Shown here piece by piece: positions 9,761 to 19,398 of a DNA stretch of 64,000 nt. The DNA is from Miltoncostaea oceani (lineage in GTDB: Bacteria > Actinomycetota > Thermoleophilia > Miltoncostaeales > Miltoncostaeaceae), in the NCBI RefSeq assembly GCF_018141545.1, contig NZ_CP064356.1, positions 2,121,001 to 2,185,000 of the forward strand, written 5' to 3'. The notes under the pieces were generated by a model, which saw only the letters and a list, made by a program, of their open reading frames with translations, was not told the DNA's origin and made no database searches. Position 1 is the stretch's first letter; every line of letters starts with the position of its first letter. A program made the position numbers and the translations under genes.

Positions 9761-11801
9761 TGCGCTCGTCCGCCCCGCGGCGCTCGAGGGCGCCCGCCTC
9801 GACCGCGCCGACCGCGTGCAGCTCCCCGAGGGCCTCGACCGCACGCTCCCAGAACTGGGCGCCGGACTGGCGCCGGCACTCCGCGAGCGCGTCCGCGGCG
9901 GACATCGGCGGCACGTAGGGGCGGTTGCTGGTCATGACGTCCCAGGCGTCGGCGAGGTGCAGCACCCGGGCGCCCTCGGGGATCGCCTCGCCGGCCAGGG
10001 CGTCGGGGTAGCCCGACCCGTCCCAGCGCTCGTGGTGGGCGCGCACCCACGCGGCCTGCTCGGCGGTCAGCACGCCCGACACCATCTCCGCGCCGAGCGC
10101 CGAGTGGTGGGCGACCTTCGCCATCTCGGCGGGCGTGAGGCGCACCGGCTTGAACAGGATCGCGTCGGAGACGGCGATCTTGCCGACGTCGTGGACGAGG
10201 GCGGCCTCGTGCAGCAGCGAGATCCGGCGGCGCTCCCAGCCGAGCACCGCGGCGATGCCGGCGGCGAGGCCGGCGACGCGCTCCGAGTGGCGGCGGGTGG
10301 AGGGGTCCTTCGCGTCGACCGCGCGGGCCAGCACCCGGATGCTCTGGAACGCCTGCCCGCGGCGCACCTCCGCGGCGCGCTCCTCCTCGCCCAGCGCCTC
10401 CATGGCCTCGGGGGTGTAGAGGAAGACGACGTCCCGGCCGTGGCGCTTCGCCCAGTAGAGGGCGGCGTCGGCGCGGCGGTAGAGGTCGAGGGGGCCGTCG
10501 GCGCGGATCAGGTCGCAGACGCCGGCGGAGACCGTCACGCGGCCGACCTCCGGGAACGGCGCGCCCGCCATCGAGGCCCGCGCGCGCTCGGCGGCCTGCC
10601 AGCCCTCCATACCGTCGGTCTCGGGCATGAGCCAGCCGAACTCCTCGCCGCCGAGGCGTCCGATGACGTCCCCCTCGCGGGCGAGGGCGGCGAGCCGCAG
10701 GGCGGCCTCGCGCAGCACGGCGTCCCCGACGACGTGACCGTGGGTGTCGTTGACCTGCTTGAAGTCGTCGAGGTCGAGCACCGCGAGCGCCAGGTCGCGC
10801 CCGTGGCGGCGCGAGCGGGAGACCTCCTCGGCGAGGCGCTCCTCGAAGACGTGGCGGTTGACGAGGCCCGTCAGCGGGTCGGTGGCGGCGCGCCACGCGA
10901 GCTCGGCGCGGACCTCGGCCGTCCCGATCGCGAGCGCGACCAGGTCGGCGAAGCGGGCGAGGCGGCCCTCGGTGCCGGTGGGCAGGGCCTCGGGCGCGTC
11001 GGTGGCGACGACGACGGCCCCCCACACCCGCTCGCGCACCCGCACCGGCGCGGCGACGCTCGCCCGGAAGGCGTCGCGGTCGAGGACCCAGGGGACGGCG
11101 CCCGCGAAGGCGCGGAAGTCGTCGGCGCGGCCGTCCCGCGCCGCGCGGGTCGCGTCGGGGTCGGGCAGCGGGCTCGTCAGGGGGACGGTCAGCTCGCGGG
11201 GCGGCCACGAGCCGGGGCGCTGGGACCAGCGCCCGACGAAGGCGGCCTCGCCGTCGTCGAAGCGCACCACGGCGGCGCCCGCGGCGCCGTGGACCATCGC
11301 GATCTCCTCGGCGACCAGGTCGAAGACGTCCTGGGGGCTCGCCTCGCGGGCGACGGCCTCGGCGATGCGCCGCAGGGCGGCCTGCTCGCGGGCGGCGCGG
11401 CGGCGGCCGCCGCGCAGGGAGGCGCTGACGCGCAGCAGCAGGTCATCGGGGGCGGCGGGGAGGATCAGGTGGTCGTCGGCGCCGTCGTCGATGGCCGCGA
11501 GGGCGGTCGCCTCGTCGCCGGGGCGGACCAGGGCGATCACGGCGGGGTCGGGGCCGGACGCCTCCCGCACCGCCAGCGCGACGCTGCGGCCCGCCACGTC
11601 GCGCATCGCGGCGTCGGCGAGCACGAGGCGCACGGGCAGGACGCCGAGGGCGGCGATGACGGCGCCGGCGTCGCGGGCCTCCACCACGCGGTGGCCCGCG
11701 CCTTCGAGGGCCCCGCGGAGGGCGTGCCGGACCGCGGCCTCGTCGTGGGCGACGAGGAGTCGGTCGGCCGTGTCGTCCGAGGCCGGGGGGTTCGCATCCA
11801 T
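9750..11801 (-). CDS. receiver-like-GAF-GGDEF-HD-GYP c-di-GMP protein
   Basis: 683 residues. A CheY-like receiver (about 12-125) is followed by a GAF domain (140-285), GGDEF (LGGEEFGW, near 384) and HD-GYP (HDVGKI near 535, HHERWDGSGYPDAL near 596). Both catalytic domains look intact. The receiver keeps the acidic pair (HDE) and the phospho-acceptor Asp (VLADAAM), but the conserved Lys after strand 5 is replaced (LILPAAP). This may alter or abolish phosphorylation signalling. The ATG start has GGAGGG upstream and the gene is divergent from the PAP2 gene. Confidence 0.92.
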
Positions 11802-11858
11802 GCACCCTCCGAGTCGGCGCTCCGGGGTCCCGACTTGAGGCGACGTAGATTGACGTCC

Positions 11859-12737
11859 ATGCCCCCCGCGCCCTCCCGCCGGCTGCTCGCCGCGCGTTTC
11901 GCCGGTCTGGTCGCGGCCGCGTCCGCGGGCGTCGCGGTGCTGCTGCTCGTCGCCGTCCGGACGGCGACCGGCCAGGGCTGGGACGACGCCGGGCGCGCCG
12001 ACCCGGGGGGCACCGGCTCCGCCGCCGACGCCGCCACCCAGCGGCTCCTGGACACGATCAGCGTGTCGTCGCTCGCCCTGCTGGGGGTGGCGATCATGCT
12101 CGTCGCCGTGCTCCGCGACCGCCCGTGGCTCGCCGCCGGCGCGGGCGCCGTGGTGGCGGGGGCGAACATCACGACCCAGGTCATGAAGCGGGCGATCGAC
12201 CGGCCCGACCTGGCCGTCGACGGCATCGGCCCCGGCGCGGGGGCGTTCCCGAGCGGGCACGTCACCGTCGCGTCGTCGCTGGCGCTCGCCCTGGTGCTGG
12301 TCGCCCCGCCGGCGCTGCGGTGGCCGGCGGCGCTCGTGGGGGGCGCCTATGCGGCGGGCGTCGGCGTGGCGGTGCTCGTGCTCGGCTGGCACCGCCCGAG
12401 CGAGGTGGTGGGCGCCTACCTCGTCGCCGTGGCGTGGACCGCCCTCGTGGCGGCCGTCGTCGTGGCGGCCCGCGGGCCGCGGGAGCTCGCGGCGTCGCCG
12501 GGGCGCCGGGCCCGGGCGGGCGCCGCCGCCGCCGTGCTGCTCGCGGTGGCCTTCGTCGTGGTCGCGGGGGTCGCCGCCCAGCGCCGGCTGGACGTCCGGT
12601 CGGCGGCGGTCGACCGCACCGCCCTCACCTTCGCGTCGGCGACCTGCGTCGCGGCGTGCGCGGCGCTGATCGCCGTGGTCACGGGGATGCTCCAGTCGCT
12701 GCCGGCGGCGCGCACGCGGCGTCGCCGCACCCGGTAA
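11859..12737 (+). CDS. PAP2-family membrane phosphatase
   Basis: 292 residues with about six hydrophobic segments. The PAP2 core is recognisable: KRAIDRP, the PSGH motif (AFPSGHVTVASS) and a downstream His in LGWHRPSEVVGA. The KX6RP and SRX5HX3D motifs are imperfect, with the Arg of the last motif replaced, as in some actinobacterial variants. A role in lipid phosphate or undecaprenyl-PP dephosphorylation is possible. A TAGATT hexamer ends 7 nt before the ATG, so the message may be leaderless. Confidence 0.82.
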   Translation: MPPAPSRRLLAARFAGLVAAASAGVAVLLLVAVRTATGQGWDDAGRADPGGTGSAADAATQRLLDTISVSSLALLGVAIMLVAVLRDRPWLAAGAGAVVAGANITTQVMKRAIDRPDLAVDGIGPGAGAFPSGHVTVASSLALALVLVAPPALRWPAALVGGAYAAGVGVAVLVLGWHRPSEVVGAYLVAVAWTALVAAVVVAARGPRELAASPGRRARAGAAAAVLLAVAFVVVAGVAAQRRLDVRSAAVDRTALTFASATCVAACAALIAVVTGMLQSLPAARTRRRRTR

Positions 12738-12747
12738 CCTGCCGCGC

Positions 12748-13779
12748 ATGCGCGTCGGACTTCTCACCGGTGGGGGCGACTGCCCCGGTCTCAACGCCGT
12801 CATCCGCGGCGCCGTGCGGGTCGGCACGGACCACGGTCACGAGCACGTCGGGCTGCTGGGCGGCTGGCGCGGCCTGCTGCAGCGCGACACGCGCCCGCTC
12901 GACCGCGACGCCGTCGCCGGGATCCTCACGCGGGGCGGCACGATCCTCGGCAGCTCGCGCACCAACCCCTTCAAGTCGGAGGAGGGCGGCCGGGAGTGCG
13001 TCGCCGCCTTCGCCGACCTCGGGCTCGACGCCCTCATCGCCATCGGCGGCGAGGACACGCTCGGCGTCGCCCGCCGCCTGCACGACGAGCTCGGCCTGAA
13101 CGTGATCGGCGTCCCCAAGACGATCGACAACGACCTCTCGGGCACCGACTACACCTTCGGCTTCTGGACCGCGGTGCAGATCGCGGTCGACGCGATCGAT
13201 CGCCTGCACACCACCGGCGAGTCCCACGACCGGGTGATCGTCGTCGAGGTGATGGGCCGCCACGCCGGGTGGATCGCGCTCGAGTCGGGTCTCGCCTCCG
13301 GCGCCCACGTCATCATGATCCCGGAGCAGCCCGCCTCCCTCGACGACGTCTGCGCGCGCATCACCGCGCGGCGCGAGCGCGGGGCGGGGTACGCGATCGT
13401 GGTCATCAGCGAGGGCGTCGTCCTCGACGCGGGGGCCGGCGACGGCGCCGTGGACGAGTTCGGGCACACCCTCCTCGCGAAGGCGAGCGTCGGCGAGACG
13501 CTGGCCGAGCGGATCGAGGCGCAGATCGGCGGCGAGGCCCGCGCGGTCGTCCTCGGGCACGTCCAGCGCGGCGGCACCCCGACGGCCTTCGACCGTTCGC
13601 TCGCCACCCGCTTCGGCGCCCGCGCGGCCCAGCTCGTGAGCGAGGGGTCCTACGGCCGGATGGTGGCGCTGAAGGGCGACACCGTCTCCGACATCCCCCT
13701 CTCGGAGGCCGTGAGCGTCCTGAAGACGGTCCCCGAGGATGTCTACCGCCGCGTCGCGGAAGTGGCCGCCGGCCGCTGA
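12748..13779 (+). CDS. phosphofructokinase, predicted PPi-dependent
   Basis: 343 residues of group A phosphofructokinase, which phosphorylates fructose 6-phosphate in glycolysis. The substrate motifs PKTIDND, MGRHAGW and GHVQRGG are intact. The nucleotide loop reads GGEDT with Asp at 103, and Lys124 is in PKTID. Asp and Lys at the positions equivalent to E. coli Gly104 and Gly124 are the established signature of pyrophosphate-using enzymes. ATP-dependent actinobacterial enzymes have Gly at the first position. A TAACCT hexamer ends 7 nt before the ATG. The gene starts 10 bp after the PAP2 gene. Confidence 0.93.
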   Translation: MRVGLLTGGGDCPGLNAVIRGAVRVGTDHGHEHVGLLGGWRGLLQRDTRPLDRDAVAGILTRGGTILGSSRTNPFKSEEGGRECVAAFADLGLDALIAIGGEDTLGVARRLHDELGLNVIGVPKTIDNDLSGTDYTFGFWTAVQIAVDAIDRLHTTGESHDRVIVVEVMGRHAGWIALESGLASGAHVIMIPEQPASLDDVCARITARRERGAGYAIVVISEGVVLDAGAGDGAVDEFGHTLLAKASVGETLAERIEAQIGGEARAVVLGHVQRGGTPTAFDRSLATRFGARAAQLVSEGSYGRMVALKGDTVSDIPLSEAVSVLKTVPEDVYRRVAEVAAGR

Positions 13780-13827
13780 ACGGGGCCGCGGACGGCGGCG
13801 GCGGGCCCGGTGCTACTGTCCTCCGCC

Positions 13828-16377
13828 ATGCCGTCCCTGGTCATCTGCGAGAAGCCCTCCGTCGCCGCCGACGTGGCCAAGGCCCTGCTCGGGTCGAAGG
13901 CCAAGCGGTCCGGTGACCACTGGGAGGGACCGGACGCGATCGTCGCGTTCGCGGTCGGCCACCTGGTCGAGCAGGTCGACCCGGACAAGTACGACGACAA
14001 GTACAAGAAGTGGAAGTACGACGACCTCCCGATCCTGCCGGAGGCCTTCCGCTACCAGCCCCGCGACGCCCGGGCCGCGAAGACGCTGAAGTCGCTCCAC
14101 GCCCTGATGAAGCGCCCCGACGTGGACCTCATCATCAACGCGTGCGACGCCGGGCGGGAGGGCGAGCTGATCTTCAAGCTCATCCTCGAGACGGCCCCGA
14201 AGGCCGCGCAGGGCAAGCCCGTGAAGCGCGCCTGGTTCAGCTCGATGACCCAGAAGGCGATCCGGGACGCGTTCGACGCGCTCCGCGACGACGAGGTGAT
14301 GCAGCCGCTCGAGGCCGCCGCCCGCGCCCGCAGCGAGGCCGACTGGCTCGTCGGCATGAACGCCACCCGCGCGGCGACCACCAAGGCGGGCTCCATCCGC
14401 AAGGTGCTGTCGCTCGGCCGCGTCCAGACCCCGACCCTCGCGCTGATCGTGAACCGCGACCTCGCGATCGCCGCCTTCGTCCCGGAGGACTTCTGGGAGG
14501 TCGAGGCCGCGTTCGAGGTCGCCGGCGGCGCGCACTACGCCGGCCTGTGGCACGAGGGCTCCACGACGCGCCTGAAGGAGGCCGCCCCGGCCGAGGCGAT
14601 CGCCGCCGCCGCCTCCGGCGCCCCCGGCGTCGTCGAGTCGCTCGAGACGAAGCCGCAGGTCGAGCAGCCCCCGCTGCTGTACGACCTGACGACGCTCCAG
14701 CGCGAGGCGAACGGCCGCTTCGGCTACTCCGCGAGCCGCACCCTCGGCACCGCCCAGGCGCTCTACGACCAGCACAAGCTGCTGACCTATCCGCGTACCA
14801 ACTCGCGGTACCTGTCGGGCGACATGGCGGGCCAGCTGAAGTCGGTCGTGAGCGGCGTGGGCGCCGCGTCCCGCGAGTACGCCGACCCGGCCCGGTACGT
14901 GCTCGGCCTCGACCGGCTGCCGCTCGGCCGCGTGGTCAACGACGCCAAGGTCACGGACCACCACGCGATCATCCCGACCGAGGGCGACCACGACCTCTCG
15001 GGGCTGACCCGCGACGAGCGGCGCATCTACGACATGGTCGCGCGGCGCTTCCTCGCCGTCTTCCACCCCGCCGCCCGCTTCGAGCGCACCGTCGTCGAGA
15101 CGCGCTGCGCCGAGCACCTGTTCCGCAGCCGCGGCAAGGTCATGATCGAGGCCGGCTGGCGCGCCGCCTACGGCGAGTCGGTCGAGAAGGCCTCCGCCCC
15201 GCCCCCCGCCGACGGGGACGCCCCCGCCGTGAAGGCCGACGAGGAGGCCGAGCAGTCGCTGCCGGCCCTCGCCGTCGGGCAGCAGGTCTCCTGCGTGTCC
15301 GCCGAGGCCCTCGCGAAGCGCACGAAGCCGCCGGGCCGCTACTCGGAGGGGACGCTGCTCCGCGCGATGGAGACGGCGGGCAAGCTCGTGGAGGACGACG
15401 AGGCCGCCGAGGCGATGAAGGACGCGGGCATCGGCACGCCGGCGACCCGCGCCGCCACGATCGAGCGCCTGGTGGACGCCGAGTACGTGGAGCGCGAGGG
15501 CCGCAGCCTCCGCGCCACCGAGAAGGGCACCGGGCTCATCAAGATGCTCGGCGACCACGTCCTCACCAGCCCCGAGCTGACGGGCCGGTGGGAGCAGCGC
15601 CTCAACCGCATCGAGCGCGGCGAGGAGAAGGCCGACGTCTTCCGCACCGAGATCGACGGGTTCACGCGCGAGGTGGTCGCGTGGTTCGCCGACAAGGAGC
15701 GCGACGACCTCAAGATCACCCGCGAGCCCCTCGCGCCGTGCCCGACGCCGGGCTGCGAGGGCCAGATCGTCGAGTACCCGAAGAGCTACGGCTGCAACAC
15801 GTACCACGGCAAGGACGACCCGGGCTGCGGGTACACGCTGTGGAAGCAGCAGAACGGCCGCACCATCACGCGCGACGAGGCCCTGGAGCACATCGCCGCG
15901 GGCCGGTCGAGCAAGGACCTCGAGGCGGAGCGCGAGGTGATCGGCGCGTGCCCCACCCCCGGGTGCGGCGGCGAGATCATCGAGCGGACGCGCTCGTTCG
16001 GCTGCACGAGCTGGAAGAGCCGCACCGAGCCGGGCTGCGGGTACGTCATCTGGAAGAAGGTCCGCGGCCAGAAGGGCGAGGTCGACGCGGACGCGGCCCG
16101 CGCGATGGTGGCCCGGGGCGAGACGAACGCCGCGCCCGTCGTCGCGAAGGAGCCGCTCGCCGCCTGCCCGACCCCCGGATGCCCCGGCCACATCCAGGAG
16201 AACAGCCGGGCCTACGGGTGCACGAGCTGGAAGAGCCGCAAGAACCCGGGGTGCGGGTTCGTCATCTGGAAGCGCGAGAAGGGCCACGAGGTGACGCCGG
16301 AGGAGGCGGTCGCCCGCATCGAGGAGGCCCGTGCCGCCGCCGGCGGGGCGCTCGAGGTGCCCGCCCCGACCGCATGA
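13828..16377 (+). CDS. topB: type IA DNA topoisomerase III with three C-terminal zinc-type repeats
   Basis: 849 residues. The TOPRIM domain opens at residue 1 (LVICEKPSVA, with the catalytic Glu) and has DAGREGELIF near 107. The active-site Tyr is in LTYPRTNSRYL near residue 320. The order and the ICEKPS start fit topoisomerase III rather than TopA. The tail has three repeats of about 70 residues, starting near 637, 707 and 779. Each has CPTPGC, a later C and GCG[YF]-[TV]-[LI]WK, and probably binds zinc and single-stranded DNA. It would decatenate DNA and resolve recombination intermediates. The stop overlaps the ArfB start (ATGA). Confidence 0.93.
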   Translation: MPSLVICEKPSVAADVAKALLGSKAKRSGDHWEGPDAIVAFAVGHLVEQVDPDKYDDKYKKWKYDDLPILPEAFRYQPRDARAAKTLKSLHALMKRPDVDLIINACDAGREGELIFKLILETAPKAAQGKPVKRAWFSSMTQKAIRDAFDALRDDEVMQPLEAAARARSEADWLVGMNATRAATTKAGSIRKVLSLGRVQTPTLALIVNRDLAIAAFVPEDFWEVEAAFEVAGGAHYAGLWHEGSTTRLKEAAPAEAIAAAASGAPGVVESLETKPQVEQPPLLYDLTTLQREANGRFGYSASRTLGTAQALYDQHKLLTYPRTNSRYLSGDMAGQLKSVVSGVGAASREYADPARYVLGLDRLPLGRVVNDAKVTDHHAIIPTEGDHDLSGLTRDERRIYDMVARRFLAVFHPAARFERTVVETRCAEHLFRSRGKVMIEAGWRAAYGESVEKASAPPPADGDAPAVKADEEAEQSLPALAVGQQVSCVSAEALAKRTKPPGRYSEGTLLRAMETAGKLVEDDEAAEAMKDAGIGTPATRAATIERLVDAEYVEREGRSLRATEKGTGLIKMLGDHVLTSPELTGRWEQRLNRIERGEEKADVFRTEIDGFTREVVAWFADKERDDLKITREPLAPCPTPGCEGQIVEYPKSYGCNTYHGKDDPGCGYTLWKQQNGRTITRDEALEHIAAGRSSKDLEAEREVIGACPTPGCGGEIIERTRSFGCTSWKSRTEPGCGYVIWKKVRGQKGEVDADAARAMVARGETNAAPVVAKEPLAACPTPGCPGHIQENSRAYGCTSWKSRKNPGCGFVIWKREKGHEVTPEEAVARIEEARAAAGGALEVPAPTA

Positions 16378-16784
16378 CCCCGGAGGAGGTCGCCGGGCTC
16401 CTCGTGGAGCGCGGCGTCTGGACCTACTCCCGCTCCTCGGGCCCCGGCGGCCAGCGGCGCGACCACACCGAGACGCGCGCCGAGTTCACCCTCCGCCCGC
16501 GCGACCTCGACGACCTCCCCCACCCCCTCGCGGCGCGCCTGCGCGACGGCCTGGAGCTCGACCGGCACCCGCTGCGCCTGACGAGCCAGGCCGAGCGCTC
16601 CCGCGAGCGCAACCGCGACGTCGTGATCGGCCGGCTGACGGCGCGCGTCGCCCGGGCGATGGCGCCGCCCGCCCCGCCCCGGCGCCCCACCCGGCCGACC
16701 CGCGGCGCGACGGAGCGGCGCCTGGCCGACAAGGCGCGGCGGTCCGGGGTGAAGGCCGCCCGGCGGCCCCCCGAGCCGGACTGA
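16374..16784 (+). CDS. arfB: ArfB-like peptidyl-tRNA hydrolase (ribosome rescue)
   Basis: 136 residues. The release-factor catalytic GGQ motif is seen in SSGPGGQ (residues about 21-27), and there is no codon-recognition domain. The C-terminal tail is strongly basic (RRLADKARRSGVKAARR), as required in ArfB/YaeJ to enter the empty mRNA channel of stalled ribosomes. It is expected to hydrolyse the peptidyl-tRNA on non-stop complexes. Translational coupling to topoisomerase III is likely because the two overlap by 4 bp. Confidence 0.9.
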   Translation: MTPEEVAGLLVERGVWTYSRSSGPGGQRRDHTETRAEFTLRPRDLDDLPHPLAARLRDGLELDRHPLRLTSQAERSRERNRDVVIGRLTARVARAMAPPAPPRRPTRPTRGATERRLADKARRSGVKAARRPPEPD

Positions 16785-16801
16785 GCCGGGCCGGCGCCGC
16801 C

Positions 16802-17572
16802 CTAGACGACGGCGCGCGTCACCAGGTAGGGGCTGGAGGCGCGGAAGGCGGCGGGGTCGTCGCTGCTCTCCGCGAGCACGGTGAGGGCGTCGGCGCGGAG
16901 CGCGTCCCAGCCCTCGGGCGGCAGCAGGCGCCGCGCCCACCGCCACACCGGGTGGTGCTCCTCCTGCTCGGCGAACCACGACTCCGTCGACTCGGCGGTG
17001 AAGACCAGCGACTCCTCGCGCTGCGCGACGTCGCGCGCACCGGCGGCGGTCAGGAGGTCGCGGACCCATGCGGCGTCGTCCCAGCGCACGCCGTCGGCCT
17101 CGGGCGCCGCGGGGAACGCGCCGCGCAGCACCCGGCCCGCCTCGTGGATCGGGCCGCGCGCGACCCAGCTCGCGATCACGAGGCGCCCCCCGGGCCGCAG
17201 GGCGGAGACCATCTGGCCCACCGCCTCCGCCGGGTCGGGCGCGAAGATGACGCCGAAGACGCTGACGGCGGCGTCGAAGGCGCCGGCCTCGACGGGCAGG
17301 TTGCCGGCGTCGCCGACCACGAACGTCGCGTCCGGCACCTGGGCGAGCCGGGCGCGGGCCCGGGCGGTGTCGACGAGGGACGCGGACAGGTCGACCCCCA
17401 CGACGCTGGCGCCCTGAGCCGCCGCCGTGAGCGCCGCGTTGCCGGTGCCGCACGCGACGTCGAGGAACCAGTCCCCCGGCGCCACCTCGGCCTCGGCGAC
17501 CACGACCTCCGCCGCCGGCGCGAGCACCTCGGCGGTCCGCCCGTAGTCGCCGTCACCCCAGTCGATGTCCAT
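16802..17572 (-). CDS. class I SAM-dependent methyltransferase
   Basis: 256 residues with a UbiE-like Methyltransf_11 core: motif I FLDVACGTGNAAL (about 36-48), GVDLS at the end of strand 2, GDAGNLP and LRPGGRLVIASW. The C-terminal third is divergent, which leaves the substrate open. The gene is convergent with arfB (17-bp gap) and divergent from the nitroreductase gene. No obvious ribosome-binding site precedes the ATG, and GAGACT lies 6 nt upstream, so it may be leaderless. Confidence 0.86.
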   Translation of the reverse strand: MDIDWGDGDYGRTAEVLAPAAEVVVAEAEVAPGDWFLDVACGTGNAALTAAAQGASVVGVDLSASLVDTARARARLAQVPDATFVVGDAGNLPVEAGAFDAAVSVFGVIFAPDPAEAVGQMVSALRPGGRLVIASWVARGPIHEAGRVLRGAFPAAPEADGVRWDDAAWVRDLLTAAGARDVAQREESLVFTAESTESWFAEQEEHHPVWRWARRLLPPEGWDALRADALTVLAESSDDPAAFRASSPYLVTRAVV

Positions 17573-17667
17573 GGCGCCAGTCTCTCAGACGCCGCGGGGG
17601 GAGATCCGGGCGCGGCCGGGCCGTAGAGTCCCGTCCGGCAGGTGATCGACACGCGAAGGGGGACCCG

Positions 17668-18330
17668 ATGGACGCACTCGAGGCGATCCGGCGGCGGCGC
17701 AGCGTTCGCCGCTACACCGACCGCCCGGTCGACGACGCCGACGTCGACGAGCTGCTGCGCCTCGCGCTGCTCGCCCCCACCGGGGGCATGGCGCAGGCGT
17801 GGAGCATCCTCGTCGTCCGCGAGCCGGAGCGGAGGGCGGCGCTCGCCGAGCTGATCATCCGCGGCGGGGCCGAGTACTTCCGGCTGGTGCGCCCCGCGGC
17901 CGCCGGCACGTCACCGGAGGAGCACGCCGAATGGGCGCGCGGCTACGCCCGCCAGGCGCTCGGCACCTACCCCGACGTCCCCGTCTGGATCGTCGGCCTC
18001 CTGGTGCCGCGCGACGTCTTCCCGCCGGACCGGCGGGCCATGGAGCGCGACGCCGACATGGTCTCCGTGGGCTTCATGATCGAGAACCTGATGGTCGCCG
18101 CCCGGGCGAAGGGCCTCGGCACCGTCCCGACGGTCTTCCAGTGGTTCGTGGAGGACGAGTTCCGCGCGCTGCTCGGCCTGCCGCCCGAGGTGGAGGTCCC
18201 CCTCGTCACCCCGCTCGGGTACCCGGAGGAGTTCCCGCAGGGCCTGCCGCCGGCGCTCGCGGCGATCCGCCGGCCGTGGCGGACGCTGGTGCACGACGAG
18301 ACGTGGGGCGCACCCCGCGCGGACGCCTGA
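17668..18330 (+). CDS. nitroreductase-family flavoprotein
   Basis: 220 residues. The N-terminal FMN-binding motif (RRRRSVRRYTDRPV, residues 8-21) is typical of the NfsB/nitroreductase fold, and APTGGMAQAW and the late GLGTV and PLGYP segments match. It would use NAD(P)H and FMN to reduce nitro, quinone or related substrates; the physiological substrate is unknown. A purine-rich site (GAAGGGGGA) precedes the ATG, and a TAGAGT hexamer at 17623 may be its -10. Confidence 0.9.
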   Translation: MDALEAIRRRRSVRRYTDRPVDDADVDELLRLALLAPTGGMAQAWSILVVREPERRAALAELIIRGGAEYFRLVRPAAAGTSPEEHAEWARGYARQALGTYPDVPVWIVGLLVPRDVFPPDRRAMERDADMVSVGFMIENLMVAARAKGLGTVPTVFQWFVEDEFRALLGLPPEVEVPLVTPLGYPEEFPQGLPPALAAIRRPWRTLVHDETWGAPRADA

Positions 18331-18366
18331 CGGGCCGCGCGCGGCGCGGGGCACGAGGATCGCGGC

Positions 18367-19398
18367 ATGTCCGCGGAGACCGCCGTCGTGGTGGCGATCA
18401 CCCTGGTCTGGGCGGTCAGCGGGGGGATCCACGACGCCGGCACCCTGACGGCGAGCGGCATCGCCTCCCGCGCGCTGTCGCCCCGCGCGGCGATCCTGCT
18501 GGTGGGTGTGTTCGGCTTCGCGGGCCCGCTGGTGGTCGGGACCGCCGTGGCGACCACCATCGGCTCCTTCGTCGACCTCGGCGACCTCCCGCCCGAGGCG
18601 GCCCTGCGCACGATCGCCGCCGGCCTCGCCGCCGCGATCACCTGGAACGTCGTCACGTGGCGCCTCGGCATCCCCGCGTCCTCGACGCACGGCCTGGTGG
18701 GGGGACTGGTGGGCGCGACCGTCGTGGTCGCGGGTCCCGACGACGTGGTGTGGGGGCTCGCCGCCCTCGCCGAGGGTCGTGTCGAGGGCGTCACGAAGGT
18801 CCTCGCGGCGCTCGTGCTGTCCCCCCTGGTCGGGCTCGCGCTCGGCGCCGTCGTGCTGCGCACCACCGCCTGGGCGCTGAGCTCGGGATCGGTCGCCTGG
18901 AACCGGCGTCTGCGGAGGGCGCAGGTCCCCGCCGTCGCGGCGCTGTCGTTCGCCCACGGGGCGAACGAGGCCCAGAAGGGCATGGGCATCATCGCCCTCG
19001 CCCTCCTGGCGGGTGGCGCGGCCGACGAGCTCGCGGTGCCGGCCTGGGCCGTCGTGCTGTCCGCCTCAACGATCCCGCTGGGCGCGGTGGTCGGGGGCTG
19101 GCGCATCGTGCGGACCCTCGGGTTCGGCATCTACCGCCTGCGGCCGATGCACGCCGCGGGTGCCCAGGCGACGGCGGCCCTGGTGGTCGCCGCCACCTCC
19201 GCGTGGGGTGGGCCGGTCTCGACGAGCCAGGTCGCCAGCTCCGCCATCATCGGCGTCGGGGCGGCCGAGCGGCCGCGGAGCGTGCGCTGGGAGACGGGGA
19301 AGTCCATCCTTGCGGCATGGGTGCTGACGATCCCGGCGACGGCGGCGCTCGCCGCCCTGCTCGCCGGTCTGCTGCGAACCTCGGGGGCGATGGGGTGA
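18367..19398 (+). CDS. pit: inorganic phosphate transporter, PiT family
   Basis: 343 residues with about nine membrane helices arranged as two inverted halves. The family signature is present in the second half as HGANEAQKGMG (usual GxNDxQKxMG). In the first half it is degenerate (GGIHDAGT), while the companion motif PASSTHGLVGG is intact, with PVSTSQVASSAIIG in the second half. It should be a low-affinity cation-coupled phosphate symporter in the inner membrane. It overlaps the DUF47 gene by 4 bp (GTGA), the classical pit-accessory arrangement. Confidence 0.92.
   Translation: MSAETAVVVAITLVWAVSGGIHDAGTLTASGIASRALSPRAAILLVGVFGFAGPLVVGTAVATTIGSFVDLGDLPPEAALRTIAAGLAAAITWNVVTWRLGIPASSTHGLVGGLVGATVVVAGPDDVVWGLAALAEGRVEGVTKVLAALVLSPLVGLALGAVVLRTTAWALSSGSVAWNRRLRRAQVPAVAALSFAHGANEAQKGMGIIALALLAGGAADELAVPAWAVVLSASTIPLGAVVGGWRIVRTLGFGIYRLRPMHAAGAQATAALVVAATSAWGGPVSTSQVASSAIIGVGAAERPRSVRWETGKSILAAWVLTIPATAALAALLAGLLRTSGAMG

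Noticed and set aside
13813-16287. A minus-strand open frame of more than 800 codons opposite topoisomerase III
   Set aside because: It is a low-complexity Leu/Gly/Arg-rich product. The plus strand encodes an intact enzyme with catalytic motifs.
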